From the NCBI RefSeq assembly GCF_029855125.1, contig NZ_CP123229.1, forward strand, positions 434,001-498,000: DNA of 64,000 nt, read 5' to 3'. Below, one piece after another: positions 17,217-27,551 of this stretch. The notes beneath the pieces are model-generated. The model was given only the letters and a program-made list of their open reading frames with translations, ran no database searches and had not been told where the DNA came from. Source of the DNA: Methylocapsa sp. D3K7 (GTDB taxonomy: Bacteria; Pseudomonadota; Alphaproteobacteria; Rhizobiales; Beijerinckiaceae). Position 1 is the first letter of the stretch. Each line of letters starts with the position of its first letter. The position numbers and the translations under genes are program-made.

Positions 17217-17543
17217 CTTACCTTCGCTGAGTTCGAAAAAAACGCTATCGTCGAGCCGCCCGAACCACAACCTCATCATGGTTTGGCTGAGGCCCGCTAC
17301 GGACTCGTCCACAGTAGCCATTCCTGGAAGCCTACTCTTTAACAGACACTTTTGCGGGAGCTGCAGCAAGTGCCTCACCAGCCACCTGTAAGCTTTAACT
17401 TTACTGTGCCGCGGCCATCCAGCCACGCTACAGATGGGAATGGAACGAAATTTGGCCAATCCAGTCTAAAAAAGCTTGTCACATGATCGTATCCAAATGT
17501 TTTCGCGCGGCTAATCCAGAAGTCCCTGCGTGTCTGGGAAATG

Positions 17544-20500
17544 CTAGACGAAATAGTCCTGAAGGGCACGAACTTCCAGATCCCCAGCGAGGTAGGCCTT
17601 AATACCTTGCGACGCGGCGATCGCTCCAGCAAGAGTTGTGTAGTAAGGCACTTTATGCAAGAGGGCGGCGCGGCGCAATGATCGCGAATCGGCGAGCGCT
17701 TGGGCGCCTTCGGTGGTATTGAGCACAAGCTGTATTTCGCCATTCTTGATCAAATCCACGACGTGCGGCCTCCCTTCGGAAACCTTATTGACCCGCAGCG
17801 CCCTGACACCCTCGCTCTCGAGGTAACGGGCAGTGCCGCCGGTCGCGGTGATTTTGAATCCCAGCGTTGCCAACAGTCTTGCGGTTTCGAGGACCCGTGG
17901 TTTGTCGGTATCCCGCACGGACACAAAGACGGTTCCGGTCCTGGGCACTTTCGTGCCGCCGCCAAGCTGGCTCTTGGCGAACGCCACGGGAAACGAGCGG
18001 TCAAGCCCCATGACCTCTCCGGTCGAGCGCATTTCCGGTCCGAGCACCGTGTCGACCCCAGGAAACCTTGCGAATGGAAACACCGATTCCTTGACGCCGA
18101 TATGATCGAGATTGGGCGGCCGCAATCGGAACGCGGCAAGCTTTTCCCCAGCCATGATCCTTGCTGCGATTTTGGCGATCGGCACCCCAATCACCTTGGC
18201 AACGAAAGGCACCGTCCGCGCCGCCCGCGGGTTGACTTCGAGCACATAGATTTTGCCGTTCTTCAGCGCATATTGCACATTCATCAAGCCGCCGACACCA
18301 AGCGCCAGGGCGAGTTTCCGGGTCTGATCTTCGAGGGCTGCGATTTTTTCTTTCGTTAGCGAACGCGGCGGCAGCGAGCAGGCGCTGTCGCCCGAATGAA
18401 TTCCTGCCTCCTCGATATGTTCCATGATGCCGCAGATGAAGACATCCTTTCCATCCGAAAGCGCGTCAACGTCGATCTCGATGGCGTCTGACAGATATCT
18501 GTCGAACAAAAGCGGGTTTTTGCCCAGCACGGTATTGATCTGCCCGGTCTTGTCGTTGGGATAGCGCGCCTTGATTTCGGAGGGAACCAAGCCTGGAAGG
18601 GTGCCAAGCAAATAATCGTCGAATGCCGCCCTGTCGAAAATGATCGCCATCGCCCGTCCGCCAAGCACGTAAGAGGGGCGCACGACGAGGGGGAGGCCCA
18701 GATCGGCAGCGATAAGGCGCGATTGCTCGACCGAATAGGCGATTCCATTCATCGGCTGTTTCAAGCCGATTTTGTCGAGAAGACGTTTGAAGCGGTCGCG
18801 GTCCTCGGCAAGATCAATGGAATCGACCGATGTCCCAAGGATGGGAATGCCGGCCTGTTCAAGCGCATGCGCGAGTTTGAGTGGCGTCTGGCCGCCAAAT
18901 TGCACGATCGCGCCGATGAGATCCCCCGCCTCCTCTTCCGTGGCAAGGATTTCCAACACATCTTCGGCGGTCAGGGGTTCGAAATAAAGCCGGTCGGAGG
19001 TGTCGTAATCGGTCGATACCGTTTCCGGATTGCAGTTGACCATGATCGTTTCGAACCCGGCCTCGCGCAGCGCGAAGCTCGCATGACAACAGCAATAATC
19101 GAACTCGATGCCCTGCCCGATCCGGTTGGGCCCGCCGCCGAGAATGACGATTTTTTTCCGCGCGGATGGACGCGATTCGCAGACGGACGCTGGCCCGAAA
19201 GGCGGCGCATAGGTCGAATACATATAGGCGGTGGGCGAGGCAAATTCGGCGGCGCAGGTATCGATCCGCTTGAACACTGGACGCACCCCAAGCTTCTTCC
19301 GCAAGGCCAGCACAGCCGTTTCGAGCACACCCGCGAGGCTGGCAAGACGCGCATCCGAAAAACCCGCTGCCTTCAGCATGCGCAGATTGGCCGCGTCGCC
19401 CGGCAGACCATGCGCACGAACCTTACCCTCGAGTTCAAGAATTTCCGCGATGCGTGCGATGAACCAAGGATCGATGCCGCACGCTTCGTAAATTTCGGCA
19501 GGCGGCATGCCATGCCGCAGCGCTTGTGCGACAACCAGAAGTCGATCTGGGGTCGGCACGCCGAGGGCGGCGCGCAAGATGTTCATGTCGTCGCCAAGGC
19601 CGAGGCCTTCAATTTCGATCTCATCAAGACCATCAAGGCCGGTATCGAGCGAACGCAAAGCTTTCTGTAGGCTTTCAGCAAAAGTCCGGCCGATGGCCAT
19701 GGTTTCGCCGACGGATTTCATCGCAGTCGTCAGGATCTGCTCGGCGCCGGGAAATTTTTCGAAGGCAAAGCGCGGAATTTTCGTGACCACATAATCGATC
19801 GACGGCTCAAAAGACGCGGGTGTCGCGCCGCCGGTGATGTCATTGGCGATTTCGTCCAAGGTGAAGCCGACGGCAAGCCGCGCCGCTACTTTTGCGATCG
19901 GAAATCCGGTTGCCTTTGAGGCAAGCGCGGAGGAGCGAGAAACGCGCGGGTTCATTTCGATGACGATCATGCGGCCATCCTTCGGATTGACCGCGAATTG
20001 CACATTCGAGCCGCCGGTCTCGACGCCGATCTCGCGCAACACCGCGAGCGATGCATCGCGCATAATCTGATATTCTTTATCAGTGAGTGTCAGGGCCGGA
20101 GCGACGGTAATCGAATCGCCTGTATGGACGCCCATCGGATCGATGTTTTCGATCGAGCACACGATGATGCAATTGTCCGCCTTGTCGCGGACAACCTCCA
20201 TTTCATATTCCTTCCAACCGAGAACGCTTTCCTCAACCAAGACCTCGCTCGTTGGCGAGGCGTCAATTCCGCGTTCGATGATATCGATGAACTCTGCTTT
20301 GTTGTAAGCGATGCCACCGCCGGTTCCTCCCATGGTGAAGGACGGCCGGATGATCGCTGGCAAGCCAATATCGTCAAGGATGGCAAGCGCCTGGGACAAG
20401 GTTTTGATCTGATGCGAACGCGGCGTTGAAAGCCCGATGCGCGTCATGGCTTCACGGAAAAGCTTGCGATCCTCAGCCATGTCGATCGCGCTCGCGCTCG

Positions 20501-20867
20501 CGCCGATCATCTCGACATCGAATTTTTCGAGCACGCCCATTTTTTTTAAAGAGAGCGCGCAGTTAAGGCCGGTCTGGCCACCCATCGTCGGCAGCAGCGC
20601 AAATCCGCCGGGAACCGCATAGCGCTCCTTGGCGATGATCTTGGCGACAATTTCCGGCGTGATCGGCTCGATATAGGTGCGATCCGCCATATCGGGGTCG
20701 GTCATGATGGTCGCCGGATTGGAATTGACAAGGACGATCCGGTAGCCCTCCTCCCGCAGCGCCTTGCAGGCCTGGGTGCCGGAATAATCGAATTCGCACG
20801 CTTGGCCGATCACGATCGGTCCCGCGCCAATGATGAGGATCGTGGAGATATCAGTCCGCTTGGGCAT
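17544..20867 (-). CDS. carB: Carbamoyl-phosphate synthase large subunit
   Basis: This 1107-residue enzyme makes carbamoyl phosphate from bicarbonate, ATP and ammonia delivered by CarA, feeding arginine and pyrimidine synthesis. It starts [20 protein letters not shown]. The two homologous ATP-grasp halves are visible as repeated [20 protein letters not shown] nucleotide-binding motifs (residues about 22 and 585) and repeated [24 protein letters not shown] blocks. The C-terminal MGS-like allosteric domain (about 960-1100) includes [14 protein letters not shown]. The length is slightly above the E. coli enzyme (1073). carA is not adjacent here. Confidence 0.97.
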   Translation of the reverse strand: MPKRTDISTILIIGAGPIVIGQACEFDYSGTQACKALREEGYRIVLVNSNPATIMTDPDMADRTYIEPITPEIVAKIIAKERYAVPGGFALLPTMGGQTGLNCALSLKKMGVLEKFDVEMIGASASAIDMAEDRKLFREAMTRIGLSTPRSHQIKTLSQALAILDDIGLPAIIRPSFTMGGTGGGIAYNKAEFIDIIERGIDASPTSEVLVEESVLGWKEYEMEVVRDKADNCIIVCSIENIDPMGVHTGDSITVAPALTLTDKEYQIMRDASLAVLREIGVETGGSNVQFAVNPKDGRMIVIEMNPRVSRSSALASKATGFPIAKVAARLAVGFTLDEIANDITGGATPASFEPSIDYVVTKIPRFAFEKFPGAEQILTTAMKSVGETMAIGRTFAESLQKALRSLDTGLDGLDEIEIEGLGLGDDMNILRAALGVPTPDRLLVVAQALRHGMPPAEIYEACGIDPWFIARIAEILELEGKVRAHGLPGDAANLRMLKAAGFSDARLASLAGVLETAVLALRKKLGVRPVFKRIDTCAAEFASPTAYMYSTYAPPFGPASVCESRPSARKKIVILGGGPNRIGQGIEFDYCCCHASFALREAGFETIMVNCNPETVSTDYDTSDRLYFEPLTAEDVLEILATEEEAGDLIGAIVQFGGQTPLKLAHALEQAGIPILGTSVDSIDLAEDRDRFKRLLDKIGLKQPMNGIAYSVEQSRLIAADLGLPLVVRPSYVLGGRAMAIIFDRAAFDDYLLGTLPGLVPSEIKARYPNDKTGQINTVLGKNPLLFDRYLSDAIEIDVDALSDGKDVFICGIMEHIEEAGIHSGDSACSLPPRSLTKEKIAALEDQTRKLALALGVGGLMNVQYALKNGKIYVLEVNPRAARTVPFVAKVIGVPIAKIAARIMAGEKLAAFRLRPPNLDHIGVKESVFPFARFPGVDTVLGPEMRSTGEVMGLDRSFPVAFAKSQLGGGTKVPRTGTVFVSVRDTDKPRVLETARLLATLGFKITATGGTARYLESEGVRALRVNKVSEGRPHVVDLIKNGEIQLVLNTTEGAQALADSRSLRRAALLHKVPYYTTLAGAIAASQGIKAYLAGDLEVRALQDYFV

Positions 20868-20992
20868 TTGGTCTCGTCAAACACAAAAAAGGTCGCGTCA
20901 AACACCCGCGGCGCCTTCTTTTAGCAGAAGCCCGAAGCGTTGTCGTACTCACCCCAATATCTATGGCAACATCAAATCCGTGCGGTGATTCG

Positions 20993-21226
20993 TTATTTTC
21001 GCCGGATTTTCACGTCAATATCAGGCTGGACTTCCAACAAAAGGCGCACATCGAGCAGAGCGCCGCTCAAAGTGTCGAAGACATTCGCATCATCGGTCAC
21101 GCCCGTGAAGGTCACCTGCACAACGCCATCAATGGTGGTGACCCCGCTTAACTTACCGCACCCCTCCAGCATCCGCTTCTCGATCGCGCTTGCAAGAGCC
21201 CGTCCAACCACGTCACCGTCCGCCAC
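20993..21226 (-). CDS. Small hypothetical protein (77 residues)
   Basis: A short acidic-to-neutral reading frame upstream of carB on the same strand, starting MADGDVVGRALASAIEKRML and ending VQPDIDVKIRRK. It looks like a compact alpha/beta domain with no signal peptide or membrane segment, and contains a single Cys in MLEGCGK. Codon usage resembles its neighbours and there is no competing frame. I do not recognise the family. It diverges from pssA. Confidence 0.5.
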   Translation of the reverse strand: MADGDVVGRALASAIEKRMLEGCGKLSGVTTIDGVVQVTFTGVTDDANVFDTLSGALLDVRLLLEVQPDIDVKIRRK

Positions 21227-21468
21227 ACGCGCCTCCTCTGTATTACAGCATTTTTTGTATACCGGCGCTCCGGCCGCGCCAGCCCAAGCCTTCGCTCGTC
21301 ACGCGCATGCTTTAGCCCGGACAGTGTTAAGATTATGGCCCGCCGCCGCGCCGGATGACATGGATAATTGGAGTGCTTACCAGATGATCTGGGTATTGGT
21401 AAATCACAGGCGCTTTTTACCCGCAATCAAATCTTGTGGCGGGAACCACGTCTCTTTATGTTGAAAAA

Positions 21469-22389
21469 ATGAGCATGTATCCAAAAGACGAAGCACCAGA
21501 TCCGCGTCAAGACCACGGCGTCCGGGAAGTCAACCCCCAAGCTTACGGCGGGAAAGTGCGGCCGCTGCGCGACGATTCCGGCGGATTTGAAGATTTCCGC
21601 CAGCCGCCGCGCCGCCGGGGACTGCGCGCGGTGCCGCTGCGCATCATCGTGCCCAATCTCGTCACCTTGCTCGCGCTATGCATGGGTCTCACGGCGATCC
21701 GTTTCGCGATCGAAGGCCAATTCGAGATCGCCGTTGTCGCGGTCATCGCCGCCGCCATACTGGATGGATTGGACGGACGGATCGCCCGCGTGCTGCGGGG
21801 CACTTCGAGGTTTGGCGCCGAACTCGATTCTCTCGCGGACTTCGTGGATTTCGGTGTCGCGCCGGCGCTCATCCTTTATTTTTGGGGCCTGCACGAGATG
21901 AAGAGTTTCGGCTGGTTCGCGGCGCTTGTTTTCGCGATCGCGGCGGCGCTGCGCCTCGCCCGCTTCAATGTCATGATCGACGATCCGAACCGGCCCGCCT
22001 GGCAAGCGCATTTTTTTACCGGCATGCCCGCGCCCGCCGGCGCCATCGTCGCGCTTTTGCCATTGTACCTCAACCTCTCGATTCTCGCGGTTCCCAATGT
22101 ACACGCCGTGGTGCCACTCGAAATCGCCTATGTGTTGGTCGTGGCGCTTTTGATGGCGAGCCGTATCCCGCATTTTTCCGGCAAAAAAATCGGCCGCGTT
22201 CCGCGCGAATATGTCATCGTTGTGCTTTTCGGCGTCGTCGCCTGCATGCTGCTGCTGGCGATCTTTCCGATGGAAATGCTGATCGGTTTGACCTTTGTCT
22301 ATCTTGCGACCATTCCGTTTGCGATCCGCCGCTTCAATGCCTATGTGGCGGAGGACGCCGCGAGGCGGGCGGGGGCTCCCAGAACCTAG
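21469..22389 (+). CDS. pssA: CDP-diacylglycerol-serine O-phosphatidyltransferase
   Basis: This 306-residue membrane enzyme makes phosphatidylserine, the precursor of phosphatidylethanolamine. The CDP-alcohol phosphatidyltransferase motif DG-x2-GR-x8-G-x3-D-x3-D reads DGLDGRIARVL followed by FGAELDSLADFVDFGVAP. Six to eight hydrophobic helices follow an N-terminal arginine-rich cytoplasmic segment. Start: ATG at 21469 (Met-Ser-Met-Tyr) was preferred to a GTG at 21436, but a second Met at 21475 is also possible. No psd gene is adjacent, although psd-pssA pairs are usual. Confidence 0.9.
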   Translation: MSMYPKDEAPDPRQDHGVREVNPQAYGGKVRPLRDDSGGFEDFRQPPRRRGLRAVPLRIIVPNLVTLLALCMGLTAIRFAIEGQFEIAVVAVIAAAILDGLDGRIARVLRGTSRFGAELDSLADFVDFGVAPALILYFWGLHEMKSFGWFAALVFAIAAALRLARFNVMIDDPNRPAWQAHFFTGMPAPAGAIVALLPLYLNLSILAVPNVHAVVPLEIAYVLVVALLMASRIPHFSGKKIGRVPREYVIVVLFGVVACMLLLAIFPMEMLIGLTFVYLATIPFAIRRFNAYVAEDAARRAGAPRT

Positions 22390-22616
22390 CCGCCACCCCC
22401 CGCTCAAGAGCGATAATAACATTAGTCTTTTGAAGTACTTACTCTTAATTGCCTGGAACACCCCCTGGGCCTGCGTTCTCTTGATAGGCCTCGGGACTCA
22501 CCCGGCTGGAAAGCCTCCCGCGCCAGTTCACAAAACTGCGTTTCTCCATTAGGGTCCGCGCCGAATACCCGGCCAGGCCGCAGCGGAGCGATGGCAGTCT
22601 AAATTTAAGGAATAAA

Positions 22617-22835
22617 ATGTCGAAGGAAGAATTGCTTGAATTCCCTGGGACTGTCGTCGAATTGCTCCCAAACGCGACTTTTCGCGTCAAACTCGAGAAC
22701 GATCACGAGATCATCGCGCACACCGCGGGAAAGATGCGCAAAAACCGTATCCGCGTTCTCACCGGCGACAAGGTTCTTGTGGAAATGACCCCTTATGACC
22801 TCACCAAGGGCCGCATTACGTACCGGTTCAAATGA
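22617..22835 (+). CDS. infA: Translation initiation factor IF-1
   Basis: This 72-residue OB-fold protein occupies the ribosomal A site during initiation. It starts [20 protein letters not shown] and contains [20 protein letters not shown], near-identical to other bacterial IF-1. An AAGGAATAAA element precedes the start. It heads a probable infA-maf-yacG unit in the arrangement usual for Rhizobiales. The 227 bases upstream (22390-22616) hold no gene. Confidence 0.97.
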   Translation: MSKEELLEFPGTVVELLPNATFRVKLENDHEIIAHTAGKMRKNRIRVLTGDKVLVEMTPYDLTKGRITYRFK

Positions 22836-22862
22836 TCGCGAGTTTGGCAATGGAGAGTCGCC

Positions 22863-23501
22863 ATGACCAGCGGCGATAAGGCTTGGCGGCCACGCCTCGT
22901 TCTGGCTTCGGCGTCGCCCCGAAGACTCGAACTGCTGCAGCAAATCGGCATCGAACCGGATGCCTTGCTTCCCGTCGATCTCGACGAGACCCCGCGCAAA
23001 AATGAGCTGCCCCGGACTCTTGCCGCGCGGCTCGCCCAAGAAAAAACGAAAGCCGCCGCGGCGATTGCCGAACGCCGGGCGGAACTTACAGGAGCTTATG
23101 TCATCGGGGCCGATACGGTCGTCAGCGTCGGACGCCGTATCCTGCCGAAGTGCGAGATCGTGGCGGAGGCGGCACAATCGTTGCGTCTTTTGTCGGGGCG
23201 GGCACACCGGGTCCACACCGCTGTCTATCTCATCACGCCCAAAGGCCGCGGGCGCCATAAACTCGTTGAGACGAGGGTGCGATTCAAGCGTTTGTCGGCA
23301 GCCGAAATCGAAGCCTATCTCGGATCGGGCGAGTGGCGCGGCAAGGCTGGCGGCTATGCGATCCAGGGCCTTGCGGGTGCCTTCGTTCAAAAACTCGTTG
23401 GATCTTATTCGGCGGTCGTCGGTTTGCCGCTTTATGAAACCATGTCCCTGCTTTCCGGGGAAGGCTTTCCCGCCTATGTTGCTTGGCTGAATAAAGTGTG
23501 A
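22863..23501 (+). CDS. maf: Maf-family nucleoside triphosphate pyrophosphatase
   Basis: This 212-residue enzyme hydrolyses non-canonical or excess nucleoside triphosphates to monophosphates. The Maf signature SASPRR appears in [28 protein letters not shown] and [14 protein letters not shown] are the other conserved blocks. It lies 27 bases after infA and 28 bases before yacG. Confidence 0.93.
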   Translation: MTSGDKAWRPRLVLASASPRRLELLQQIGIEPDALLPVDLDETPRKNELPRTLAARLAQEKTKAAAAIAERRAELTGAYVIGADTVVSVGRRILPKCEIVAEAAQSLRLLSGRAHRVHTAVYLITPKGRGRHKLVETRVRFKRLSAAEIEAYLGSGEWRGKAGGYAIQGLAGAFVQKLVGSYSAVVGLPLYETMSLLSGEGFPAYVAWLNKV

Positions 23502-23529
23502 CCTCCTCACCTCCGCAGTGGCCAGAACC

Positions 23530-23745
23530 ATGACAGGAAACCCCTCCAAGAACCTTATGTCAGAACAGGCTGCGGCGCCGTGTCCCATCTGCGGAAAACC
23601 CTCGGAGTTCGTGACCCGCCCATTTTGCTCGAAGCGCTGCGCCGATATCGATCTTCATCGCTGGCTCGGCGGCGTTTACGCAATTCCAGCAGCCGCGGAA
23701 CCGGAGGAGGAAACCGGGAGCGAGGACGCGGCGGAGACCTCATAG
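23530..23745 (+). CDS. yacG: Zinc-ribbon DNA gyrase inhibitor YacG
   Basis: This small protein has a four-Cys zinc-binding motif: CPICGKP and [17 protein letters not shown], identical in spacing to YacG, which inhibits DNA gyrase in E. coli. The C-terminal tail is acidic. The start is uncertain: ATG 23530 is used here (71 residues), but GTG 23518 and ATG 23557 are in frame. It ends the infA-maf-yacG unit. Confidence 0.88.
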   Translation: MTGNPSKNLMSEQAAAPCPICGKPSEFVTRPFCSKRCADIDLHRWLGGVYAIPAAAEPEEETGSEDAAETS

Positions 23746-23832
23746 TCCTCATTTTCCGCATGGCATCCTTCTGAACCGCCTCACGAAATAGCGCGCAAGC
23801 GGGTTTCTTCGATATGCCTCCGGGATACTCTC

Positions 23833-24648
23833 ATGTTTTTTGCTGCCTCGAAAATCTTCTGGCTCATCGCCGAGCCAGTTTCACTGGTGATGTTCGTAGG
23901 CGTTTTAGGCATCGTCTTTTTGTACACACGTTTCGCGCGGGCGGGTCGAGCGCTCATGGCCAGTGCGATTATCGCGCTTGCCATTGGCATGCTGACACCG
24001 ATCGGTGCAATGATATTACGGCCCTTGGAGGACCGGTTTCCGACACCGGCCGCCGATATGCCGGCGCCGGATGGGATCATCGTGCTCGGTGGCGCAGTGG
24101 ACACGCCAAAATCCGAAGCGCGCAGGCAGGTCTGGCTTAACGCCGATGCGGCCCGGATGACAAGCGGCGTTGAATTGGCGCGCCGTTATCCCAATGCCAG
24201 GCTCATCTACACCGGCGGTTCCGCCGGTTTTCCCGAAGGGGGACCGGCGGAAGCGATCAGCGCCCGCGAGCTTTGGCTTTCCCTCGGGGTGCCCGCCGAG
24301 CGCATGATGTTCGAGGCAAAGTCCCGCAATACTTTCGAAAATGCCGTGTTCACGCGCGAGCTCGTCAAGCCGAAGCCAGGCGAGACCTGGCTGCTTGTAA
24401 CCTCGGCATGGCATATGCCGCGTTCAGTCGGCATCTTCCGCCGCGCGGGCTTTCCGGTCGTGCCATATCCGGTCGCCTATCGGACCTTTGGCGATGAACG
24501 GGACTTTCAGATGACAGCTCCCGCGCTCGACAAATTGTCGATGCTTGAATGTGGCGTGCGGGAATGGATTGGACTTTTGGCTTATCGATTGTCCGGCAAG
24601 ACGGATGCACTGTTTCCGGCTCCAAGGCCGGACATTGCTCGCGACTGA
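23833..24648 (+). CDS. YdcF/ElyC-family DUF218 membrane protein
   Basis: This 271-residue protein has two N-terminal transmembrane segments (residues about 8-32 and 40-60), then a DUF218 domain: PDGIIVLGGAVDTP, ARLIYTGGSAG, SRNTFENAVFTREL and WLLVTSAWHMPRSVGIFRRAG. Relatives such as ElyC and SanA affect envelope polysaccharide or peptidoglycan precursor metabolism, so an envelope role is plausible but unproven. The stop codon overlaps a possible start of the next gene (TGATG). Confidence 0.88.
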   Translation: MFFAASKIFWLIAEPVSLVMFVGVLGIVFLYTRFARAGRALMASAIIALAIGMLTPIGAMILRPLEDRFPTPAADMPAPDGIIVLGGAVDTPKSEARRQVWLNADAARMTSGVELARRYPNARLIYTGGSAGFPEGGPAEAISARELWLSLGVPAERMMFEAKSRNTFENAVFTRELVKPKPGETWLLVTSAWHMPRSVGIFRRAGFPVVPYPVAYRTFGDERDFQMTAPALDKLSMLECGVREWIGLLAYRLSGKTDALFPAPRPDIARD

Positions 24649-24671
24649 TGGCAACGCCAGAAGAGTTTCAG

Positions 24672-25193
24672 ATGGCAGACATTCTCCGCGTGATGTTAAC
24701 CTTTATCTTATCGAACTATTCGCTGAGTTTCTTCATCCTCGGGCTGATTTTCTCATTGGCGGCCATCATCCGCTCGCGGCGGCTGATTGATTGTAGCCTG
24801 ATCGTCGAAAAGCTTATTTCGTGGTACATATTTTTTAGCATCGGCCTCGGCAATTACTACAACTTCGTCATCCACGCATTCTTCGGCGAGATGGCGGCGA
24901 AGTTTATCGGCTGGGCCGACAGCCCGTTCCAATTTGAAGTCGGCGCGGCGAGCCTCGGCTTTGCCGTCGTCGGCCTCTTGGCCGCTTTCGGAAGTTTCGA
25001 CCTTCGTCTTGCGGCGATCCTCGGGCCCGGAATTTTCTTGCTCGGAGCCGCCGCCGGTCATGTGTACCAAATGGTCACCGCCCATAATTTCGCACCCGGT
25101 AATGCGGGTGTGATTTTTTGGACCGACATTTTTATCCCGCTCTTCGGTTTCCTGCTGCTGTATCTTCACCGCCAAAACAGCAAATCCAGATAG
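24672..25193 (+). CDS. Small integral membrane protein (DUF6790-like)
   Basis: This is a 173-residue protein with about five predicted membrane helices: residues near 7-30, 45-65, 88-110, 113-135 and 148-168. It starts MADILRVMLTFILSNYSLSF and contains GLGNYYNFVIHAFFG and FFGEMAAKFIGWADSPFQFE, a segment seen in a family of uncharacterised proteins. GAAGAG about eight bases upstream supports the ATG at 24672; ATG 24648, overlapping the previous stop, is an alternative. It is probably co-transcribed with the DUF218 gene. The family name is a recollection. Confidence 0.65.
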   Translation: MADILRVMLTFILSNYSLSFFILGLIFSLAAIIRSRRLIDCSLIVEKLISWYIFFSIGLGNYYNFVIHAFFGEMAAKFIGWADSPFQFEVGAASLGFAVVGLLAAFGSFDLRLAAILGPGIFLLGAAAGHVYQMVTAHNFAPGNAGVIFWTDIFIPLFGFLLLYLHRQNSKSR

Positions 25194-25340
25194 ATATACA
25201 TGTGTCGAATAGCGTTGCTGAATGCGCCGGGGCACGTATCTTTCCTGCTGCATCGCACAATTAAGGGTCTTGCGGTGGCGTTAGTCACATGCCCGTCATA
25301 CGCCACCATTAACCGTCGCGGACACCCCAGGAGGCATCCG

Positions 25341-26960
25341 ATGACGGCCCTTTCCTCGAGAGATATCGCATCCACACAGGTCGGCAGTCCGCAGCCAAAG
25401 CTCGATCACCCGATGGGGATCAAGACGATCCTGATCTTCCTCGCTATCATGGCCCTTGGGCTCTTCTTCGCAGCCTGGAATATTTATAGGGACATCGCGG
25501 CGGCGGGAACCACGGTCACGAGCATCTTGCCATTTCTTCTGCTTGGCGTCGCTTTGCTGATTGCACTTGGGTTTGAATTCGTCAACGGCTTTCATGATAC
25601 GGCCAATGCCGTCGCGACGGTGATCTATACGCACTCGCTCGCGCCTCCCGTCGCCGTGGTCTGGTCTGGGTTCTTCAATTTCCTCGGGGTTCTGTTGTCC
25701 TCCGGCGCGGTTGCCTTCGGCATTGTTTCGCTGTTGCCCGTCGAGTTGATCTTGCAAGTCGGCTCCGAAGCTGGATTTGCGATGGTCTTCGCAATGCTCA
25801 TCGCAGCCATCATCTGGAATCTCGGCACATGGTGGCTCGGCCTGCCAGCATCCAGCTCGCATACATTGATCGGCTCCATCATTGGCGTCGGTGTTGCCAA
25901 CGCGCTGATGCGCGGGCGCGACGGCACGTCCGGCGTCGACTGGGGCAAGGCGACGGAGATCGGCTATGCGCTGTTGCTCTCGCCGGTCGTGGGCTTCGTT
26001 TGTGCCGCGATCCTTCTTCTCCTCATGAAATTAATCATCCGCAAGCCCGAGCTCTATCGTGAGCCGAAGGGCACCGGAGTACCGCCCTTGTGGATTCGAG
26101 GGCTTCTCATTTTCACCTCGGCTGGCGTCTCCTTCGCGCATGGCTCGAACGATGGGCAAAAGGGCATGGGCCTCATCATGCTCATCCTGATCGGCACGGT
26201 GCCAACGGCCTATGCTCTGAACCGGACACTGCCAGCGGCTTACGTGCCAAGTTTCGTTAAGGACTCGCAAGCGGCCTCCAAGGTCGTCGAGGCTAAGGCG
26301 GCAGGCTACAGCGTTCTCAGCGATCCGCGCCCGGCTGTTACCAATTATCTGACGGCTCACCATCTCGATGAAGGCACTTATCCTTCGCTGGCGGTGCTCA
26401 TCCGCAGTATCGCGAATGATGTCCAAACCTATGGCACGCTCGGAAAAATCCCGGCGGCGCAAGTGGGCAATACCCGTAACGATATGTATCTTGCCTCCGA
26501 GGCGATCCGGTTCTTGCAAAAGGACAAGGCCGCAGAGCTTTCGAAACAGGATATTGCAACGCTCGCCGCTTACAAAAAGAGTCTCGACAATGCGACCAAA
26601 TTCATTCCCGACTGGGTGAAGGTGTCGGTCGCGCTGGCGCTCGGGCTTGGCACCATGATTGGATGGAAACGGATTGTCGTTACGGTTGGCGAAAAAATCG
26701 GCAAAGAACATATGACCTATGGCCAGGGAGCGGCAGCCGAACTCGTGGCGATGGGAACAATCGCTGCAGCGGACAGTTTCGGCTTACCTGTTTCGACGAC
26801 GCATGTGCTGTCGTCCGGTGTCGCCGGCACCATGGCCGCCAACGGCTCTGGCGTGCAGATGTCGACCGTGCGCAGCCTGCTGCTCGCCTGGGTGCTGACG
26901 CTACCCTGTGCGATCGGCCTTTCGGCGTTCCTCTTCTTTGTGTTCCGTCATCTGTTCTGA
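25341..26960 (+). CDS. pit: Inorganic phosphate transporter, Pit family
   Basis: This 539-residue low-affinity metal-phosphate symporter in the inner membrane has two inverted halves with matching signatures: GFEFVNGFHDTANAVAT with ASSSHTLIGSIIGVGVANAL in the first, and GVSFAHGSNDGQKGMGL with GLPVSTTHVLSSGVAGTMAA in the second. A hydrophilic loop of about 150 residues (roughly 285-430) separates the halves, as in the longer proteobacterial Pit proteins. The start ATG at 25341 follows a strong CCAGGAGG at 25327-25334. A strong terminator follows the stop. No PhoU-like DUF47 partner is adjacent. Confidence 0.93.
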   Translation: MTALSSRDIASTQVGSPQPKLDHPMGIKTILIFLAIMALGLFFAAWNIYRDIAAAGTTVTSILPFLLLGVALLIALGFEFVNGFHDTANAVATVIYTHSLAPPVAVVWSGFFNFLGVLLSSGAVAFGIVSLLPVELILQVGSEAGFAMVFAMLIAAIIWNLGTWWLGLPASSSHTLIGSIIGVGVANALMRGRDGTSGVDWGKATEIGYALLLSPVVGFVCAAILLLLMKLIIRKPELYREPKGTGVPPLWIRGLLIFTSAGVSFAHGSNDGQKGMGLIMLILIGTVPTAYALNRTLPAAYVPSFVKDSQAASKVVEAKAAGYSVLSDPRPAVTNYLTAHHLDEGTYPSLAVLIRSIANDVQTYGTLGKIPAAQVGNTRNDMYLASEAIRFLQKDKAAELSKQDIATLAAYKKSLDNATKFIPDWVKVSVALALGLGTMIGWKRIVVTVGEKIGKEHMTYGQGAAAELVAMGTIAAADSFGLPVSTTHVLSSGVAGTMAANGSGVQMSTVRSLLLAWVLTLPCAIGLSAFLFFVFRHLF

Positions 26961-27412
26961 TCAAGCCGTAGCGCAGGTCTTCTTGTCTCTTCCGCCAATT
27001 GAAGTCTTGGCGGAAGAGATTTTTGCGTGGGGGGACACTAGTCTCGATAGAGCTCCCCAATCCTCCCTTCCGATTTCTGGACGAGCGGTGGGTTCCATTT
27101 GCATCACGCTTTGGCGCGTAAGGCGAATCGTTAAGCTAAAGAACATTTGACGCAGAAAGCATCGAAGAACAGCCAAGAACCGTAATCACTGGCTACTTTC
27201 CCATAGAAATCATCACAAACACCGAACACCAAAGCTAAGGTAAAGGTTTGGTTAGCGTAACCTCGAAACGAAGCCCTGCAGAGCTCTGGTAATTCGTTGG
27301 GCTATTGATCATAATGACGGTGCGCTGCCGCTATGTTGAGGTCGCTTCTCAGCGATTGGCCTTACGGAACCGCCTCCATACCCCAACACAAAATTTTAAA
27401 GGGGACACGGAA
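26961..27412. other. 452-base AT-rich gap after pit
   Basis: The pit terminator lies at 26986-27024. Beyond it no supported gene appears before the small peptide gene at 27413. Base composition drops in GC from here, marking the left edge of an accessory stretch that continues to about 29800. Confidence 0.6.
26986..27024 (+). terminator. Rho-independent terminator of pit
   Basis: A perfect 13-base-pair stem (TCTCTTCCGCCAA and TTGGCGGAAGAGA) with an 8-base loop is followed by five T residues. It begins 26 bases after the pit stop codon. The strongest intrinsic terminator in the window. Confidence 0.95.
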
Positions 27413-27529
27413 ATGCTGAAATTCCCTTATTGCGTACACCTTGCGGATATTGAAGAATTCGAGACAAGGGCTGTTGCACTTTACGGAGCCTGCTTAAACC
27501 CGCACGAAATTCAATCATTAGTTTCTTAA
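27413..27529 (+). CDS. 38-residue peptide gene upstream of a PhyH-type dioxygenase
   Basis: This short frame runs from ATG 27413 to TAA 27529 with a good ribosome-binding element (AAAGGGGA, about seven bases upstream). The peptide starts MLKFPYCVHLADIEEF and ends LNPHEIQSLVS, with two Cys and an acidic middle. It ends 22 bases before the dioxygenase start, on the same strand. I recognise no family. The setting (short peptide with its own ribosome-binding site next to a possible modifying oxygenase) would fit a ribosomal peptide precursor, a regulatory leader peptide or a small partner protein; none of these is shown by the sequence. Confidence 0.45.
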   Translation: MLKFPYCVHLADIEEFETRAVALYGACLNPHEIQSLVS

Positions 27530-27551
27530 GGCCTATTAGGGGGAATACGAG

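Larger units (their letters stand above)
17046..17543. other. 498-base intergenic region with two hairpins
   Basis: No convincing gene lies between greA and carB. Short reverse-strand frames (for example 17133-17459) have no recognisable domain and a composition unlike coding sequence. The region is lower in GC than its neighbours and carries two inverted repeats, listed separately. Confidence 0.6.

Noticed and set aside
17133..17459. 108-codon reverse-strand frame between carB and greA
   Set aside because: No domain, overlaps a palindromic repeat and lacks a ribosome-binding site.
18723..19670. 315-codon plus-strand frame opposite carB
   Set aside because: Antisense shadow within carB with no domain and no start signal.
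27136..27182. Second LexA-type box (GAAC...GAAC)
   Set aside because: The two GAAC copies are separated by six bases, not seven, so they do not fit the consensus.
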